A stretch of DNA of 64,000 nucleotides from Atrichornis clamosus. Its lineage: Eukaryota > Chordata > Aves > Passeriformes > Menuridae. Positions 50,286-63,462 of the stretch are shown one piece after another. The stretch spans positions 62,001-126,000 of the forward strand of contig WBMZ01011812.1 in the NCBI GenBank assembly GCA_013400975.1, written 5' to 3'. A model generated the notes under the pieces. That model did no database searches and was not told the DNA's origin. It saw only the letters and a program-made list of their open reading frames with translations. Position 1 is the first letter of the stretch. The number at the start of each line of letters is the position of its first letter. A program made the translations under genes and the position numbers.

Positions 50286-53200
50286 CAAGAACCAAGAACA
50301 CTTGCTAAATTTTTAGTCTTCGTCTGGGGATCTAAAGTATCTGTAATTTTGCTGTCCTTTGTTTATACTCTGGTAGCACAGTTATGGCCCAATGTGCCAG
50401 ATGAAAAGCACATAATAATAATTAATCCTTGCACTACAGAATTTACAACACAATTAGCTATGATGAGCAAAGAATTGAAGACTTGCTTTGGGGATGTATA
50501 ATCTTACTTGGGACTAAAACAAGATTTGCCACCAGTTAAACTTACAGTCATTAAGACACAAAGAATCAAATAATCTGCTCAAGTTTGCAGAACAGATGCA
50601 GCCATTCCAGGAACTGATCAAACATTTCTCAGTCCTATAATGTGCTGAAAACTGACTGCCATTTCCCACTTCTTCTTTTAATAACTGTGTGAACAGTGCA
50701 GGGCAAAAAGCTGGATTTCTTTTCTTGTAAACATTTAGATGAAAAAGGAGACTCGAAGTCCTGAGATGCATTCTTCACTATGCATAGCTGAAGAAATGAG
50801 GATGGCAAGAAGTGAATTCAGTTTTGTAAGTCCTAACCCATGGCTGAAGCTGTTTTAAGTATGTTTTGGGAATTTAAATCCCAAGCTCTTTATTTAAGCC
50901 AATATTAACTTTCAGTTTAATGAGGGTGCGAATAACAGCTCTTAGTTTTACTCAATTTGCTTCACATGGGTCATCATGAAGTCAGTATAGAAGTCAGAGG
51001 ATTATTTAAGTAGAAATTAAGTCAGTGTTCTTTATTACTGAAATCAAACTTATTTTTTGTCTTCTTTATCTTAACATTGCCTGACAGAAACAACAATCCA
51101 GGAAAAGCTGCAGAGGTAATAACTCCATTAATTGAGCTATTTTTAGCTTATATTTTTTGTAAAACAATGCTGGGTTTTAAAGAATTTCTTAATGTTATTT
51201 TCCAAGTTATTAAGATCACACTTATGTTAGTTAATAGCAATTAGTTCAATCAAACTTACATCATCATTTACTTACTGTGGTTGAACACTGAGTAATATTG
51301 TTATAAAAACACTGCAGTTCACTGCTGACCAAAGACAGTTCCAGCAAACAGTTAAAACTTTCTTTTTCAATAGAATTATCACATCTTCATTCTCTTCTTT
51401 AACTAAGAAAATGGCCGTGCTCTTAGCAGGATGATTACCAGACCAATTCTTCACCCTAATCCACTTATCCCAAGTAACCTTCTTAGGCACAGAGTTTTTC
51501 TGGTGGCCTTCCTGAAAAACCGAAATACCTCAGCAAGGTGCACAACTGACTGTTTCAAAATAGTCTTGTCAAAGGTATTGTAAATTTTTATTGCTTTCAT
51601 TAGAGGAAGGCTGTTTAGGCAGGTGCCAAGACAAAGCTGACACCACCAAGTATCATACAGGTGCCTTTGTGTATCTGTTCCCTACAATTAGTTTTGTTAA
51701 ACTGGAGCAGAGTGTCAGAGCACTTAGAATTCAGGCACCTTTATTTTTCGAGGTGAGACTTTGCCCAGCTCTCTGTTGAGAGATTTCATATCTGAAATGC
51801 AAGTGTTGCTGGAAAATGCTGCTTGCATGAGATGGTATTTGACATATCCAGCCACACAGGAGAGGAATCAAACACTTTCCCATTGTAAGAGCAAGGTTCT
51901 TTTGGACACATCGGGGGATGATTCACTGTGCAACCATCTTCCATCACTGAAAATATCAAAGGTCTATTTTAAAAAGAGGCCAAAATGCTTTGTCTATTTC
52001 ACAGCCAAAAACTACTGTGAGATTAATTTTCTTCTATAAAGGTATAAAGTTCAAGTTGCTAAAATTAGCAATAGTTTCACCTGAGCCTCTTCTCTGTGGT
52101 CCTATTCAAAGCAGTATTGTTTAGTGTTTCACTGCCTGCTGCTTAAAATGTAATGTTCCCCATTTAATGTGTCAAAAATCTTTAGCTAATTATTCTCATA
52201 GCAAGGATAATCGTACCAATTATGATTCTTTAAAAAGAATGGTGGAAACAAAGAAGTGGAGATAAGATTTAACAATGACAAGACAAATTGGGGAGGCAGG
52301 GGAATCTTAAATCTTGAAAACCACTAGTGCCTCCCTTTTTACAGGAAATAATAAAATTACATCTTTTTGAAAGAGACAAGTTATCATCCTGCAATCTGTG
52401 AAATTATGGATTATTGTGACAAGGTTCGTGTTGGTTTGGAATAAAGCTCGTGGATGTCCCAGCCTCAAAATCTAGGGCTGTAGGACAGGAAATAGAGCAA
52501 GATCTATTATTTGTGCCCTTATCTACCTTGGGCTGACAGGCAGGGGAATTTTAGGTGCATAGTCCTGAAGGCACCAGTCCACCCTTTCTAAGACAAGCAC
52601 CTTGTTTCTCAGGTCCATGGATCATCTATGAAGAGAGGCAGACAATGATAGGATGGATTATGTCAAGTATCTACCTCCATTGATTTCCTCAGGAAGGCAA
52701 ATATTGCTAAACAATTCCAACCATCTAGGCTAAATCTGTTTCTCTTCATTAGTTTATTAAATACACAGGCTTTTGCATCCAGCTGGTATGCAGGCAGGAC
52801 ACTCCCTTTTTAAGGAAAAGTACCAAAAAGAGAAGATCTGAATCTCAGTGAGAAGGAAAACAGTTAACAACGAGATCTGTGTCCCCAGCAAAAGTAAATA
52901 ACCAAAAATTGGAAACGACCACAATAGAATATGGGACACCACCAGGAAGGAGGTCTCTGTGATCCTGCTGAAAATGACTCTTTATACTGGCAGAAAATCA
53001 AGGAAAAAGGAGACAGTGAGGAATTTTGCTCCTTCTGCCTCCCTGCCAGACCAAACTGAGAATCTGCTGCCTTTTCAGCTCAGTCAGCAGTCTGCTCCTG
53101 CAGCTATTAGCTCAGGAGCAGATAGGAAGCCCGAGTGTAATGACTTCTACCACTTCCTTGTGGGTATTGTTAATCACTTTGAATGTCTTTGCGACACATT

Positions 53201-55426
53201 CAGATTTCTCTAAATGTAGTGACAACTTTGGACAGAAAATCACAAAGCCCTTGGTTCTGATCCAGATCACACAGACAGTTTGAACGTACCTACTGTCACT
53301 TGAAATTGAAGAGCAGCATAATTCAATTGTCCTCTTGAGCCTGGCAAATTCAAAGCCACAGATTGAGTTCAAACAACTGTTGCCCTGTTCCGCAAGCTCT
53401 GATAATGAAGACACCATGAAAGTTTTTGGCACAAAGGAAAACAAGTCAATATACACATCAGGACACTACAACAGATAAAATTTAGCTCTATTATAACCAG
53501 GTATTCAAGCATTCTTGGAGAAATTGAATCTGTCTGCTGCTATTCCTGCCATGATTGCTTTAAGCTGTTCTCTTACCCGACTCCCTGACTGTTTATCAAA
53601 CAGAAGGCAACATCTGGATGCTAAGGAGAGGTTTCACCATCTGAGGCTGAGGGTGGTCCTCTCTGAGAGGTGTCGCAGTAACAGGCACTGAGAGATGGGA
53701 AGAGTACAAAATCTTTGTGACTCTTCTCCTCCCCTATTTCAAACTTCTTTTCTGGAATGGATCCTCTGTAGCTACCAGGCAAGTTTTATACTGAGAAAAA
53801 ATTACACCAAGGCTAGAGAAAGAAGTGGATGGGATGAAACGAAAATCTAGCATCAAGGTTTAGAAAACCAAAAAGAAAGCATAAAAGTTTAGAAAGACCT
53901 TGAGGAGGCTACTGGAAAGCAGGATTTTTGCTTAATAACATTTACATGAAACGTGGTTTTGTGGGGACACCTTACCTTTTACAAAGACTTTGATTTTCCC
54001 ATAACACAGGGGAATAAACACCTATTTAGAAACTGCTCCAGGCTGCCAATTACTGTAGAGATATTCCACATTCCCACATTGTGACTGGTGTTATTTTGTT
54101 CCCAAAACTCAAGACACAGTCAATAAGGCTTGGATTCCTCAACCAAAAGTACAACTGCCTATTATATGGCTGACATTCAGGTCTTAGAGCAACAGCACTG
54201 ACAGCTTGTTCTCTGTTATGCAGGAAAGTGTGTAGCAGGCAGGTGTGTCTTACACTGAGAAAATCAGTGCTGTACCAATGAGTTCCGGATGTTCAAAAGT
54301 ACTGAAAACCACATTAGATTCCATGCCCCTTCCCTGCAATTATTCCATTCTGCTTTGCAAATCTTTGAACATTTTTTCCACTATGAATTCCATTTGTTTA
54401 ATGGATTTCCTTTCCATTAAATAGGTGCAAAATACTACCATTGAGACAGGTGAATATTGTCTGTGAAATGCCAGTTTGCCTTGAATTCGCTTTAAGGTGG
54501 CTCTGTAAGGCAGAAGGGAACTCAGGGCCACAATTCAAGTTTTGAGGAGCTATGGGTGTTTCACCTCAATTCATCCCATATAAACTATGTAAAAGTGGTT
54601 TTTTTGTTTTGTCTGTGCCAATTGTATGTACTCTGTCTTTAGGAAATGGAAAGGAATAGCTGCTTCCAGAGGACAAATGAACCTGCTCATTGTGAACACT
54701 TATTTTAGATTAAGAGACATACTCTGGAATACCTCTGTCTCTCGATGGATTATAAAAGGAGCTTAGACCAAATGTTTCCCCATTGGATAACTAAATTTAA
54801 GCTCCTGTTGCTGTTAAATATAACAAGAACGCTGTGAGACTAAGCCTAAAATCCCTTTCTGTACTACAGCTGGTAAACTGGCCACCTGACAATGAGGTTA
54901 CAAACAGGTTGCAGGCACTTAACATTTTTTTAAAGCACTGCTCTCTGTATCTTCTGCAAAACAGCTCAAACTGCCACAAGACACACATGGACAGTCCAGA
55001 CAGATGGATGGTTTTGAATGGTTCAGTTCAGTTAAGTTTACACATGAATTTTTGTAAAAGCTCTTTTCGTGACTGAGGAGTTATCACTTCACCAATTCTG
55101 GAGATAACAAACCTCATGTTCTGCTAGTAACAGCCCTATTCTGACTATGCTAATGACTTCACTGAATGACCTTAGGCTTGCTTTTTCATACTGTAATTTC
55201 GTGGCCTGGTGTGGCATCTGACAGGGAATTAGGAAAGTGGTGGGTGAAGCATCTAACAGTGACATGGACAGGGCATTTTTCTGCAGGAGAACAGCCCAAA
55301 TAGCCTCATGAGAGCAACTAGAGATTCTTCCTAGGGACTCAGGGGTTAAACTACAATGAAAGCAAAGCTTTTACTGTGCTATAACAGAACCACTCAGATG
55401 AGTGTACTCTCCACTGGGTAAAAAAA
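50286..55426. other. longest featureless stretch: unique AT-rich non-coding DNA
   Basis: Five kilobases with no transposon, repeat array or gene that I can support. Open frames reach 114 codons (minus strand, 53112-53456) and show no domains. The scarcity of repeats is itself compatible with regulatory constraint or with simple decay beyond recognition. Confidence 0.5.
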
Positions 55427-56442
55427 ATGGCTGGATGGCTGAGCCCAAGGAGTGGTGGTGAATGGAGTTAAACCCAGCTGGTGTTCCCCAGGGAAATGAA
55501 GCCAATTCTGTTTAACATCTTTATCAATGATCTGGACCAGGGGATTGAGGGCACTCTCAGGAAGTTGCAGATACCAAGTCAGGCAGCAAAGCTGACCTGC
55601 AGGAGGGTAGGAAGGCTCTGCAGAGGGATCTGGACAGGCTGGATTGAGGGGCCAAGGCCAACTGCATGAGGTTCAACAAGGTGAAACATCAGGTCCTGCA
55701 CTTGGGCCACAACAACCCCCTGCAGTGCTCCAAGGGGCAAAGTGGCTGGAAAGATGCTTGGTGGAAAAGGACCAGGGGGTGCTGATTGACAGCAGCTGGA
55801 CATGGGCCAGTCTGTGCCCAGGTGGCCAAGAAGGTCAGTGACATCCTGGCCTGTATCAGCAATAGTGTCGACCATGGCAGGGACTGTCCCCCTGTACTCA
55901 GCACTGGTGAGGCAGCACCTCCAATGCTGTGTTCAGTTTTGGGCCCCTCATGACAATTGCCCCTCAGGACATTGAGTTGCTGGAGCGTGTCCAGAGAAGG
56001 GCAACAGAGCAGGGGAAGGGTCTGGAGCACAAGTTCCATGAGGAGCAGCTGAGGGAGCTGGGCTTGTTCAGCCTGAAGAAATGCAGGCTCAGGGGGGCCC
56101 TTATCACTGTCTACAACTACTTGGCAGGAGGCTGTAGCCAGGTGGGGGTCAGGCTCTGCTCCCAGGGAACCAGCGAGAGGACAAGAGGAAATGGCCTCAG
56201 GTTACACCAGGGAAGGTTTAGATTGGATATTAAGAATAATTTCCTCACTGAAAGGGTTTTGAAGCACTTGAACAGGGTTCCAAGGGCAGTGGTGGAGTCG
56301 CAATCTTTTGAGGTATTTAAAGATGTGTAATTGTGGCACCTGGGGACATGGTTCAATGGTGGGCTTGGCAGTGTTGGTCTAATGGTTGGACTCAATCATC
56401 TTAGAGGTCTTTTACCACCTTAAAAATTCTACAATTCTGTAA
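55427..56442 (+). mobile_element. CR1 LINE, about 1 kb 3' part with decayed reverse transcriptase end
   Basis: Longest transposon copy in the window. It starts 'atggctggatggctgagcccaaggagtggtggtgaatggagttaaa' and contains the end of the CR1 ORF2 reverse transcriptase: a frame with LFNIFINDLDQGIE at about 55506-55550. It then runs through 'aagggcaacagagcaggggaagggtctggagcacaag', 'gctgagggagctgggcttgttcagcctgaag' and 'ggaagatttagattggatatt'-type blocks, to a tail ending 'aaaattctacaattctgtaa' at 56442. Relative to the family as I recall it, bases are missing before LFNI and in the region of the catalytic Asp-Asp motif (about 55562-55580), where the frame is shifted. The copy is therefore dead. 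In life the protein would prime reverse transcription of CR1 RNA at nicked chromosomal DNA. Confidence 0.93.
55481..55600 (+). pseudogene. CR1 ORF2 reverse transcriptase remnant
   Basis: A short frame preserves the motif FNIFINDLD, characteristic of the CR1 reverse transcriptase just before its catalytic Asp-Asp site. Immediately after it, a base loss shifts the frame and the Asp pair is not encoded. The rest of the polymerase and the endonuclease are absent. The boundaries are approximate. Confidence 0.75.
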
Positions 56443-57429
56443 CAAGAGGGGAAATAATTTGATTTCCCCTTCTGTTCCCTAAACGAGAAGCAGCAGTCCA
56501 TTCCCAATGCTCCCTTAAAAACAGCAAAGCATGAGGAACTGCAGCAGTGTGAGATGGGAATTTCAGGTCATTACTAATCTGGTTGACATGCAAAGTGCTG
56601 AGGTAGAAATTGAAAGCCCCATTGCACATCCCAGCCCCCTGGGACACTCGGTCTCCCAGGAACCATTATTTCGTCTGTGCAAACTATTGTTTCATAAAGA
56701 ATATCGTGTTTCAGCAGAAAAGTCAAATGTGTCCTCTCATAACTCCATGTGGCTGTTAGCTTACTGCTGAGCTAATACTTTGCCACATAAATAAAACCGC
56801 AAAAAAGAGAGAGCAGACTTGCAAAGAAACATGGGGAAAAAATATAATTCATTGGCGCTCAGGGCTGAAAAGCTGGTGAGCTTCTTTCCTTTCCTTTTTT
56901 CTTCCCTTTACCCTTACAAGTTGATGTGTATCCAAACAGCTTGAAAAGTACTTTGAAATCCTACTTTAGTCAGCTATGATGAAGACATAAGAGGAGCTGA
57001 TTTTTCCTTTGTGATGCTTTGTTTTCTTCTCTTTTATTCACTGTTCGCTTCGGCAGTGGCTGCAGGAGAGGATCCAAGTATTTTTTCCTGGAACTTTTTT
57101 CCTTTTTTTGGTGCAGTTAAAGACATATTTCCTGAGTTACACTGAGCAATAGTCACTACATATTGCTTTTAAACCAAGCTCAACTAGTGAGCTGAGAGGG
57201 CTTGAACCAAAATACAAGCCTTCTCAAAGCAAGGAATCTATAACACCTTACCTAAGGACTTTTTAATCTGGTAAAAAATACTGTTTTGTGTAGAAAGATG
57301 TGAAATACTGTGTAGCTATTTTTAATCTTGTTGAAAACTGTACTGAAAAATCAGTTTCACAAATGCTCTAAGATACCATTATTGTGTGATTTTTTTTCCT
57401 TCAAATTGGGGACCCCTCATTGGGCTCAA
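56443..57429. other. unique non-coding DNA
   Basis: No gene recognised. A 12-base match to the start of U6 snRNA at 57045-57056 is isolated. T/C-rich stretches lie at 56880-56915. Confidence 0.5.
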
Positions 57430-57530
57430 GGGCAAGGCTGCCACTCAGAGGGACCTAGAGAGATTTAGAACAGGGCCAAAAGGAACTTCATGAAATTTAA
57501 CAGGTGAAAAACTTCAAAATTCTGCATCTT
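57430..57530 (+). mobile_element. internal CR1 fragment
   Basis: 'gcaaggctgccactcagagggacctagagagatttagaacagggccaaaaggaacttcatgaaatttaacaggtgaaaaacttcaaaattctgcatctt' matches the CR1 segment that lies at about 55600-55700 in the longer copy (residue pattern of 'ggacctggac...ggccaa...aacttcatgaagttcaac'). Neither end of a CR1 is present. Its separate position and lower identity indicate an independent, older insertion rather than a displaced piece of the neighbour. Confidence 0.8.
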
Positions 57531-60500
57531 ATATGATTTACCACTGGACAACTTCTATTTGGGGTTTTTCCTCTTAATCATAGGTTTTTAAATAAATATA
57601 GATATTTATGTCTTTTTTATTCTGTTCTCTCTAATGCGCTCACACTTCTGTACCTTTTTAATATATTGTAAAAGCCCACTTAAAGCTGGACAAACACCTA
57701 AAATCTTTTCTGTGCTGGTGTGCTTTTTAATATTAAAATGTGATCAACATTCATCCAATCTGTGGATTAGGAGTTATTTCATTTTATTTTTACAGCTATA
57801 TGCAGTATTACCAACCATTAGCATGTAAGTATGAAGCGATGAAAATTTTATGGCTACTGCATAAAATGCAATGGTACCAAAATAATGAGGTTTAAGTCTG
57901 AACATTTAATAGAAATAAAAGGATTCAGTGCTCTGTAACTCCTTTGGCAGGTGTGACATGGAGGGCAGTGAGTACTCCACAGTCCCATGTCTTGTGCACA
58001 ACCTGGCCACAGGAGCTCCTTGTCGAGATGAGAACAGCACTGCTGTGAGAACTCATCATTTGGGTTCACAGCCGACTCCATGTGAGCATATTTTAGGACA
58101 TGTTTCAGTTTCCATCCTGCCCCTTCAGCCTGGCTGTTGCTGGAGGAAACCCAGATATGTATCTGCTTTGGAGGAAACCCCGCAGCCTGACATGGCCTTG
58201 GGGCCAGGAAAGCATCGTCCCACAGGAAGGAGGAACACAAATGAAAAACATTTGAAATATCTTCAGCCTGCATAACAGAGAAGATCCACCAAAACCATAT
58301 CTAGAGCCCTTGTCTCATTCCCAGCTGAGACAAAATCTTCAGAGCCCACCAGATAAATCAAAGCCCAACCAGATAAATGCTTTTAAAAGTGTCAGTAAAC
58401 AGAAATAACTTGCTCCTTCTTTACTGATTTTGGGGACTGTATTCTTCATGTTCTGACATGACTGTGGTGACCCCTCATTTGGGGTGCCCAAATAACAGCA
58501 CAGTAATGCTACAGCTGTGGTTGACATAAAAGCTACACAGAGGAACCCTGTGATCTGGTGCACGATTCTCTCACCTTAGGAAAGCAGCATCATAAGATAA
58601 AACAGTCCTTCCGAGCTGCACAAGGAACAAGGTTACAACATTTTCATTGCAAGAAGGCAAGGTTAAAAAAAGTTTGACAAAATAAGAGAAATTAATATAA
58701 ATGTCTACCCAGGTTCTCAGTAGTGTCAGTTGGCAAATGACAAATGAATCCAGCAATGCTGTATAAATTTACAATACCTTAAAATCTTACACTTTTACCT
58801 TAGCATAATCCTAAATAAAAAAATCCTTAAAATTAAGGAGAAAAGGAAAATGTAACTTAGCAGTGGGAGACTTAAAAATTTATACCCAGTATTAATACAC
58901 ATGCAGTTGACAAGAAAAACGTTTTCAGATTGTTGGTTAAATGCAACACTGAACAGTGTCCGCTAATATTAATTACTATTTTCACCATTATTGTCTCGAT
59001 GTTCAAGGAGAAATTAAGAGAAACACTAGCAAGAATTTTTAGATTGCATTTATATGCAAATTAATTTTCCATGTAACATCATGCATTTTCATGTGGCAAT
59101 CTTCATCCTTTAAGCTTTTTCCAGCAACGAAGGAAACACTACTCTGTCCCTGAGGTATCCAATCAAAATTTGTGAACCATTTCAAATTTATGAATCGACC
59201 ACACAGAGTGAAATCATTTACTGCATGTTGCATGAAGGGTGACTCCACTGTGCTTCATGGCGGAATTTGGGTCCTTTTTATTGTTTTAAAAATTATCTTC
59301 CTAATAATTCTTAATTATTTTGCAATTAACTTTTTGACAATCGTTAACCACTAACTTTTACATATAACTACTCATTGCAATTTCAAGATCACATTCCTCA
59401 ACAGCAGCAACTAATTTTAACATTAAATATGGAAAAGTGAAGACTAGTTTTTCATGTTTTCCATTAACATTTACTTCTACACAGCTCATTGCCTGCTGGT
59501 CATCACATCTTGTACATCATATTGTTAAAAGATACTGAGCTGTAGAGCAAGAGGTCAAGGCAAGGCTTTAGTTTAGTTGTTAATCTGTGTCTGGGCATCC
59601 AGATCTTAGATATCCCACAGATCTCTGTGAAGAACTTTCCCATGTGATTTTCCTTCAGAGAAACTAGGGTATCAGAACCTCAGTACCTCTGGAACTGAAC
59701 ATTTAATTCTTTATATCTGTGTTCTCCATGTATGAAATTTAATATTATTTCATGCTAGAGGTAACAACTTTTCTCCTGAAGAGCAGAGGCTGTAAAGAAA
59801 ATTTCATTCATGCTTTTAGGCACCTCAGGCAGGTTTTCACTCACCTAATTTTAAATGTCTACAAAGTAATTGTCTACACCTGAACTAGGTGAAGGGTTTT
59901 TTTTTTTTGGCTGAGACCTGGGAGAGAAATGGGCACTTAACTCATCATGAGGTAGACATCCATAATAAGACAGATGAAACCCGTAGTTTAAGTTCTCTCT
60001 ATGACTGTAAAAGAAGTTCAGGTGCACACTGGACCATACAATCCAGATGTAGACATATACACAGCTGGATGGCTGCTTGGCATCCTGAATTTACAGTGAT
60101 CACTGAGGTTTCAGTCTCTGCCCAGGTACCCTTTGGAAAATTTATGCTATGTATGCCTTTGAGCTATAATCTAATCAATATTTTAATAACTACAATTTTC
60201 ACTGTTAGAAAGGATATTTCCCAAAGCTATATAAGCATGATTTTGTTTTAAATTAAGCTTTGGAGCAGCTGTTGTTAGCTCTAGAAACTCTGAGAGAAAA
60301 GTGCCATGATCACATATAACATCTTGACCCAAAGGACAGGTGGTTATTTATTGACTAAATTCTGAGTAAAACAGAACAAGTACAATGAGATTGTTTTATG
60401 ATTGCATTTTCACCAAACCATATGATTACTTCTGGATTCAATATAATTAGTTAAAGTAGCTTAAAGCATCAAGAGGAAGCAGAGTAACACGGAGGGAGGA

Positions 60501-62427
60501 ACTGAAAAAGAGCACCTTAGAATGGCAATACAATTCAGGCCAGTGAAAACTCCTTATTCTGTACTCAAGTACAGAGTATTTAAAATTTCAGAAGGAAACA
60601 GGAAATATTATATATACAAAAAGGGTGAAAAAAGCCTGTCTGGCCTTTATGATACATGCTAGCATGCATTTGTCATGATTTTTGGTATAGCAAACCTAAT
60701 AAAAGTGAAAACTTCTATCTACCTTTGCTTCACATGCATGTTCAGACACATTGTAAAACTCAAACTTCTATTGCAAAAGTGCGTGAAAATCTCTTGAGCT
60801 CCAAGAAAGGCTCAAGGAGTCTTCTAAACAACTGCATTCAGTAAGTCCTCCATTGCCTCTTTCCCTGTTCCTGGTCATGAATGTTGATAGCCAAAAGTAG
60901 CAATTTTTCTCCTGAAAATTTTGATTTAATAGCTTGCTGAGAAAATATCCCTCTCCCACAATTTAATCCACAAAGCCATGATTCCAAGCTTTATATCCTG
61001 CAGATTTCTAGACTTAGAGTTCTCCCTGAATTGAAGGAGAGGCAGAATGTTACAGAAGTCACGGTTGCACTGCCCAATCTCAAGGTCCACTCTTCCCGCT
61101 ACACCTCCCAGGATCTTGTCAGTCCTTGGGAATGTTAACCTTGCAGTTTTTCTGACTCCTTGCCACCTTTATTCAGTGAGTCTTATTTCACGTGTGGCAT
61201 TAAAAAGCCAGCAGGGAGGAAGAGCCAGAAGTCACCACCAGCTTGGGTGCATCAGTGCCTCACTCCCTGAGCCACGTAGCTACTCCAGAGCTCTCACTGG
61301 TGTTAGAAAGATGTGGCTTGCAGTGGAAGGCATCAAGCAGGTTACACTGCTTTCAGCTAAAAAGAGTCATCCATTATGGCAAGACCATTATCTCTCAGGA
61401 CTGTGCCTCAGTAACCAGTTGCTTGAGGATTTCAGGGGGAAAAGAGGAAGGAAACAGATACTGAGGGGTAAGAAGAGGAAGCAGATGTGATCACAGTGCC
61501 TGTCTTGGTGCTGTATCATGCCTCAGCCCTGTTAGTGTGGTTCATAGGGAACAGTCTGAATGAACTTGTGAAAGTTGGATATGTTGTGTCATCAGTTATA
61601 TAACTCTGTCAGTTGCAAAGGGAAAAAAAAAGTTTCTTTTTTGCATCCTATTTATTCATTGATGTTGCCTTCAGCTATTTTTAAAAATTCAATGTTACTA
61701 CTCTTCAGTTAATGACTTCTGAAAAAATAAATATAAACTTTTATAATTTGAGTGATGATTTTTTAATAGTTGTCTACAACCTAAGCTTGCAACAAGTTAT
61801 TTTCAAACTTCTATTTTTGGGCAAATTTTAATTTATGCTCAATCCTGAAACAGTGCTCTTGCAATATCTTGATTAAACTGCCTTCAAAGTGTTGGTTTCA
61901 CAAAGATTAAAGGAAAGACTCCCATTTTACATAAGCTTTCACATCCTGTGGGCTGATAACATTTTAGATTAGTTGAATCTCTAATATTAACATTTTCTCT
62001 AGACATTCGTGATTTTCCTAGTGAGTTCCACTGTTTTGATTTTTACTTATACAAATAGAGAAGCCCTAAGGGTGCTAAACTGAGATGCTTTAAGCAGTCT
62101 CATTCTCCAACGGAAAACAGACAGTCCTCTGTCTTCTGAAAACTAGACATCTCTAAGATGTCTGTTTATTTGGAGATGCATAAAATCTAAGTATGCAATA
62201 TTCTATTATTTAATAAGGTTTAAAAAAAAATCTCTCTTTTTCTATATGTACCAGTAAGGATTTTTAAAAACTTCTAAACTGAATTTATTTTTTTTTCTGT
62301 ATATCTATGATGAGAGCCTGAGTAACAAATGAGAAATTACTTTTCTGTATTTTTCTTTATTTTTAAAGCACAGGAAAATAATGAGGGAGAACAGAAGAGA
62401 GAAAGAATATATGAACAAGTATTCACT
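57531..62427. other. unique AT-rich non-coding DNA
   Basis: No gene or transposon that I can support. Larger open frames are minus 57854-58273 (139 codons), plus 59889-60251 (120) and plus 61047-61490 (147). None shows a recognisable domain, and each is overlapped by frames on other reading frames. A 12-bp palindrome CATGCTAGCATG lies near 60656. Confidence 0.5.
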
Positions 62428-62467
62428 TATATATATATATACATATATATATATATGTATATATATA
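62428..62467. repeat. imperfect (TA)n microsatellite
   Basis: About 40 bp of alternating TA interrupted by ACA and GTA steps. The interruptions are symmetric (TATACATATA...TATATGTATA), so the tract is palindromic and could extrude a cruciform. Confidence 0.85.
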
Positions 62468-63299
62468 GCAAATATCTCCTCCAGTCATATTCACAAGATA
62501 ATGAGGTGATCCCACTGCCCCTTTCCTTCGAAGCTGAAAGGAAGGTTACATTTTTGCACACTTAAAATAAATGTCTGATTTCTGTAACATAAAAAAAAAT
62601 TAAAAAGGTGTTGCTCAAGGGAAGCCATCAGCACTTGAGAGAACCATAATCCCCACCATCTGCTACCACAGAGACAGAGCAACTATTCACAGCTTTTGTT
62701 GCAGTCCTCAGGCTGCAATTGTACTGCAACTGAGGGTGGTCACAGTAGACCTGAGCAATTTTATATCTTTACTGCTTATTCCCCTGCCTGCCACCACCTC
62801 TCTTCCTTCCTCCACGGCCCATTTTTTTACTGTAATAGGCAAAATCAGGGCAGGGAAGGGATTGTATCTTTCTGATCTTTAGGCCACATGCTGCCACCAA
62901 CAGAAACATGAAATACACATTGTATTTTGAGTCTGTAGGTGATGTCTTCTAGGCTGAGATTCATTTCATTTAATTATAGTTATCTAAAAAGTACCCGGTC
63001 TAAGCCAATGATCCAGGCTCCTCCTACAGATGATTAAATAAAATCAGTTCCAAAGGTGATTCATCCTAAACTACAATTGGTATTAATCCCAAAACAAGTG
63101 CTGTGTAAAATTAATTGTCCTGTCTGCTACAAAAAGGGCTCAGTCTCCAATTTAGAGCAGACACCAAGGGATGGGCTTTGCCTGAGGAAGTGCAGACAGC
63201 TCCAATGCAGGTGTCCTTAACTGAGGTGACTGTGCAGGTTTCTTTTATAACTAATAGAGAAACCAGAAAATTTTGATTCCTCTCTTCCTAATGTAGATC
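62468..63299. other. unique non-coding DNA
   Basis: Nothing recognisable. Confidence 0.55.
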
Positions 63300-63462
63300 A
63301 TGGAGTCCTAGAATGGCTTGGGTTGGAAAGAACTCTAAAGCTCACTCAGTTCCAACATCCTGCCATGGGCAGGGACACCTTCCTCTACACCAGGTTTCTC
63401 AGAGTCCCATCCACCGTGGCCTTGAACACTTCCAGGGATGAGGAGTCCACACACTCTCTCAG
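63300..63462 (-). mobile_element. CR1 LINE 3' end fragment
   Basis: 'atggagtcctagaatggcttgggttggaaagaactctaaagctcactcagttccaacatcctgccatgggcagggacaccttcc' followed by 'ggtttctcagagtcccatccaccgtggccttgaacacttccagggatgaggagtccacacactctctc' is the complement of the same CR1 tail type as 11937-12187 and 15630-15895. It breaks off at 63462 before the usual 'gggcaacctgt' segment, so its inner part is truncated. Confidence 0.9.

Noticed and set aside
56975..57010. Box C (ATGATGA) and box D (CTGA) words suggesting a C/D snoRNA
   Set aside because: The boxes are only about 20 bases apart, too close for a snoRNA, and there is no terminal stem.
57043..57056. GTTCGCTTCGGCAG, resembling the 5' start of U6 snRNA
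   Set aside because: The match covers 12 exact bases and stops. The rest of U6 is absent, and there is no 3' T run or promoter element at the right distance.
57854..58275. Overlapping open frames of 139 codons (minus) and 115 codons (plus)
   Set aside because: Both strands are open together, which reflects composition. No domain, splice site or start context supports either.
61047..61490. 147-codon plus-strand frame
   Set aside because: It has no recognisable family, a low-complexity basic C-terminus and an overlapping frame, so chance is likelier.
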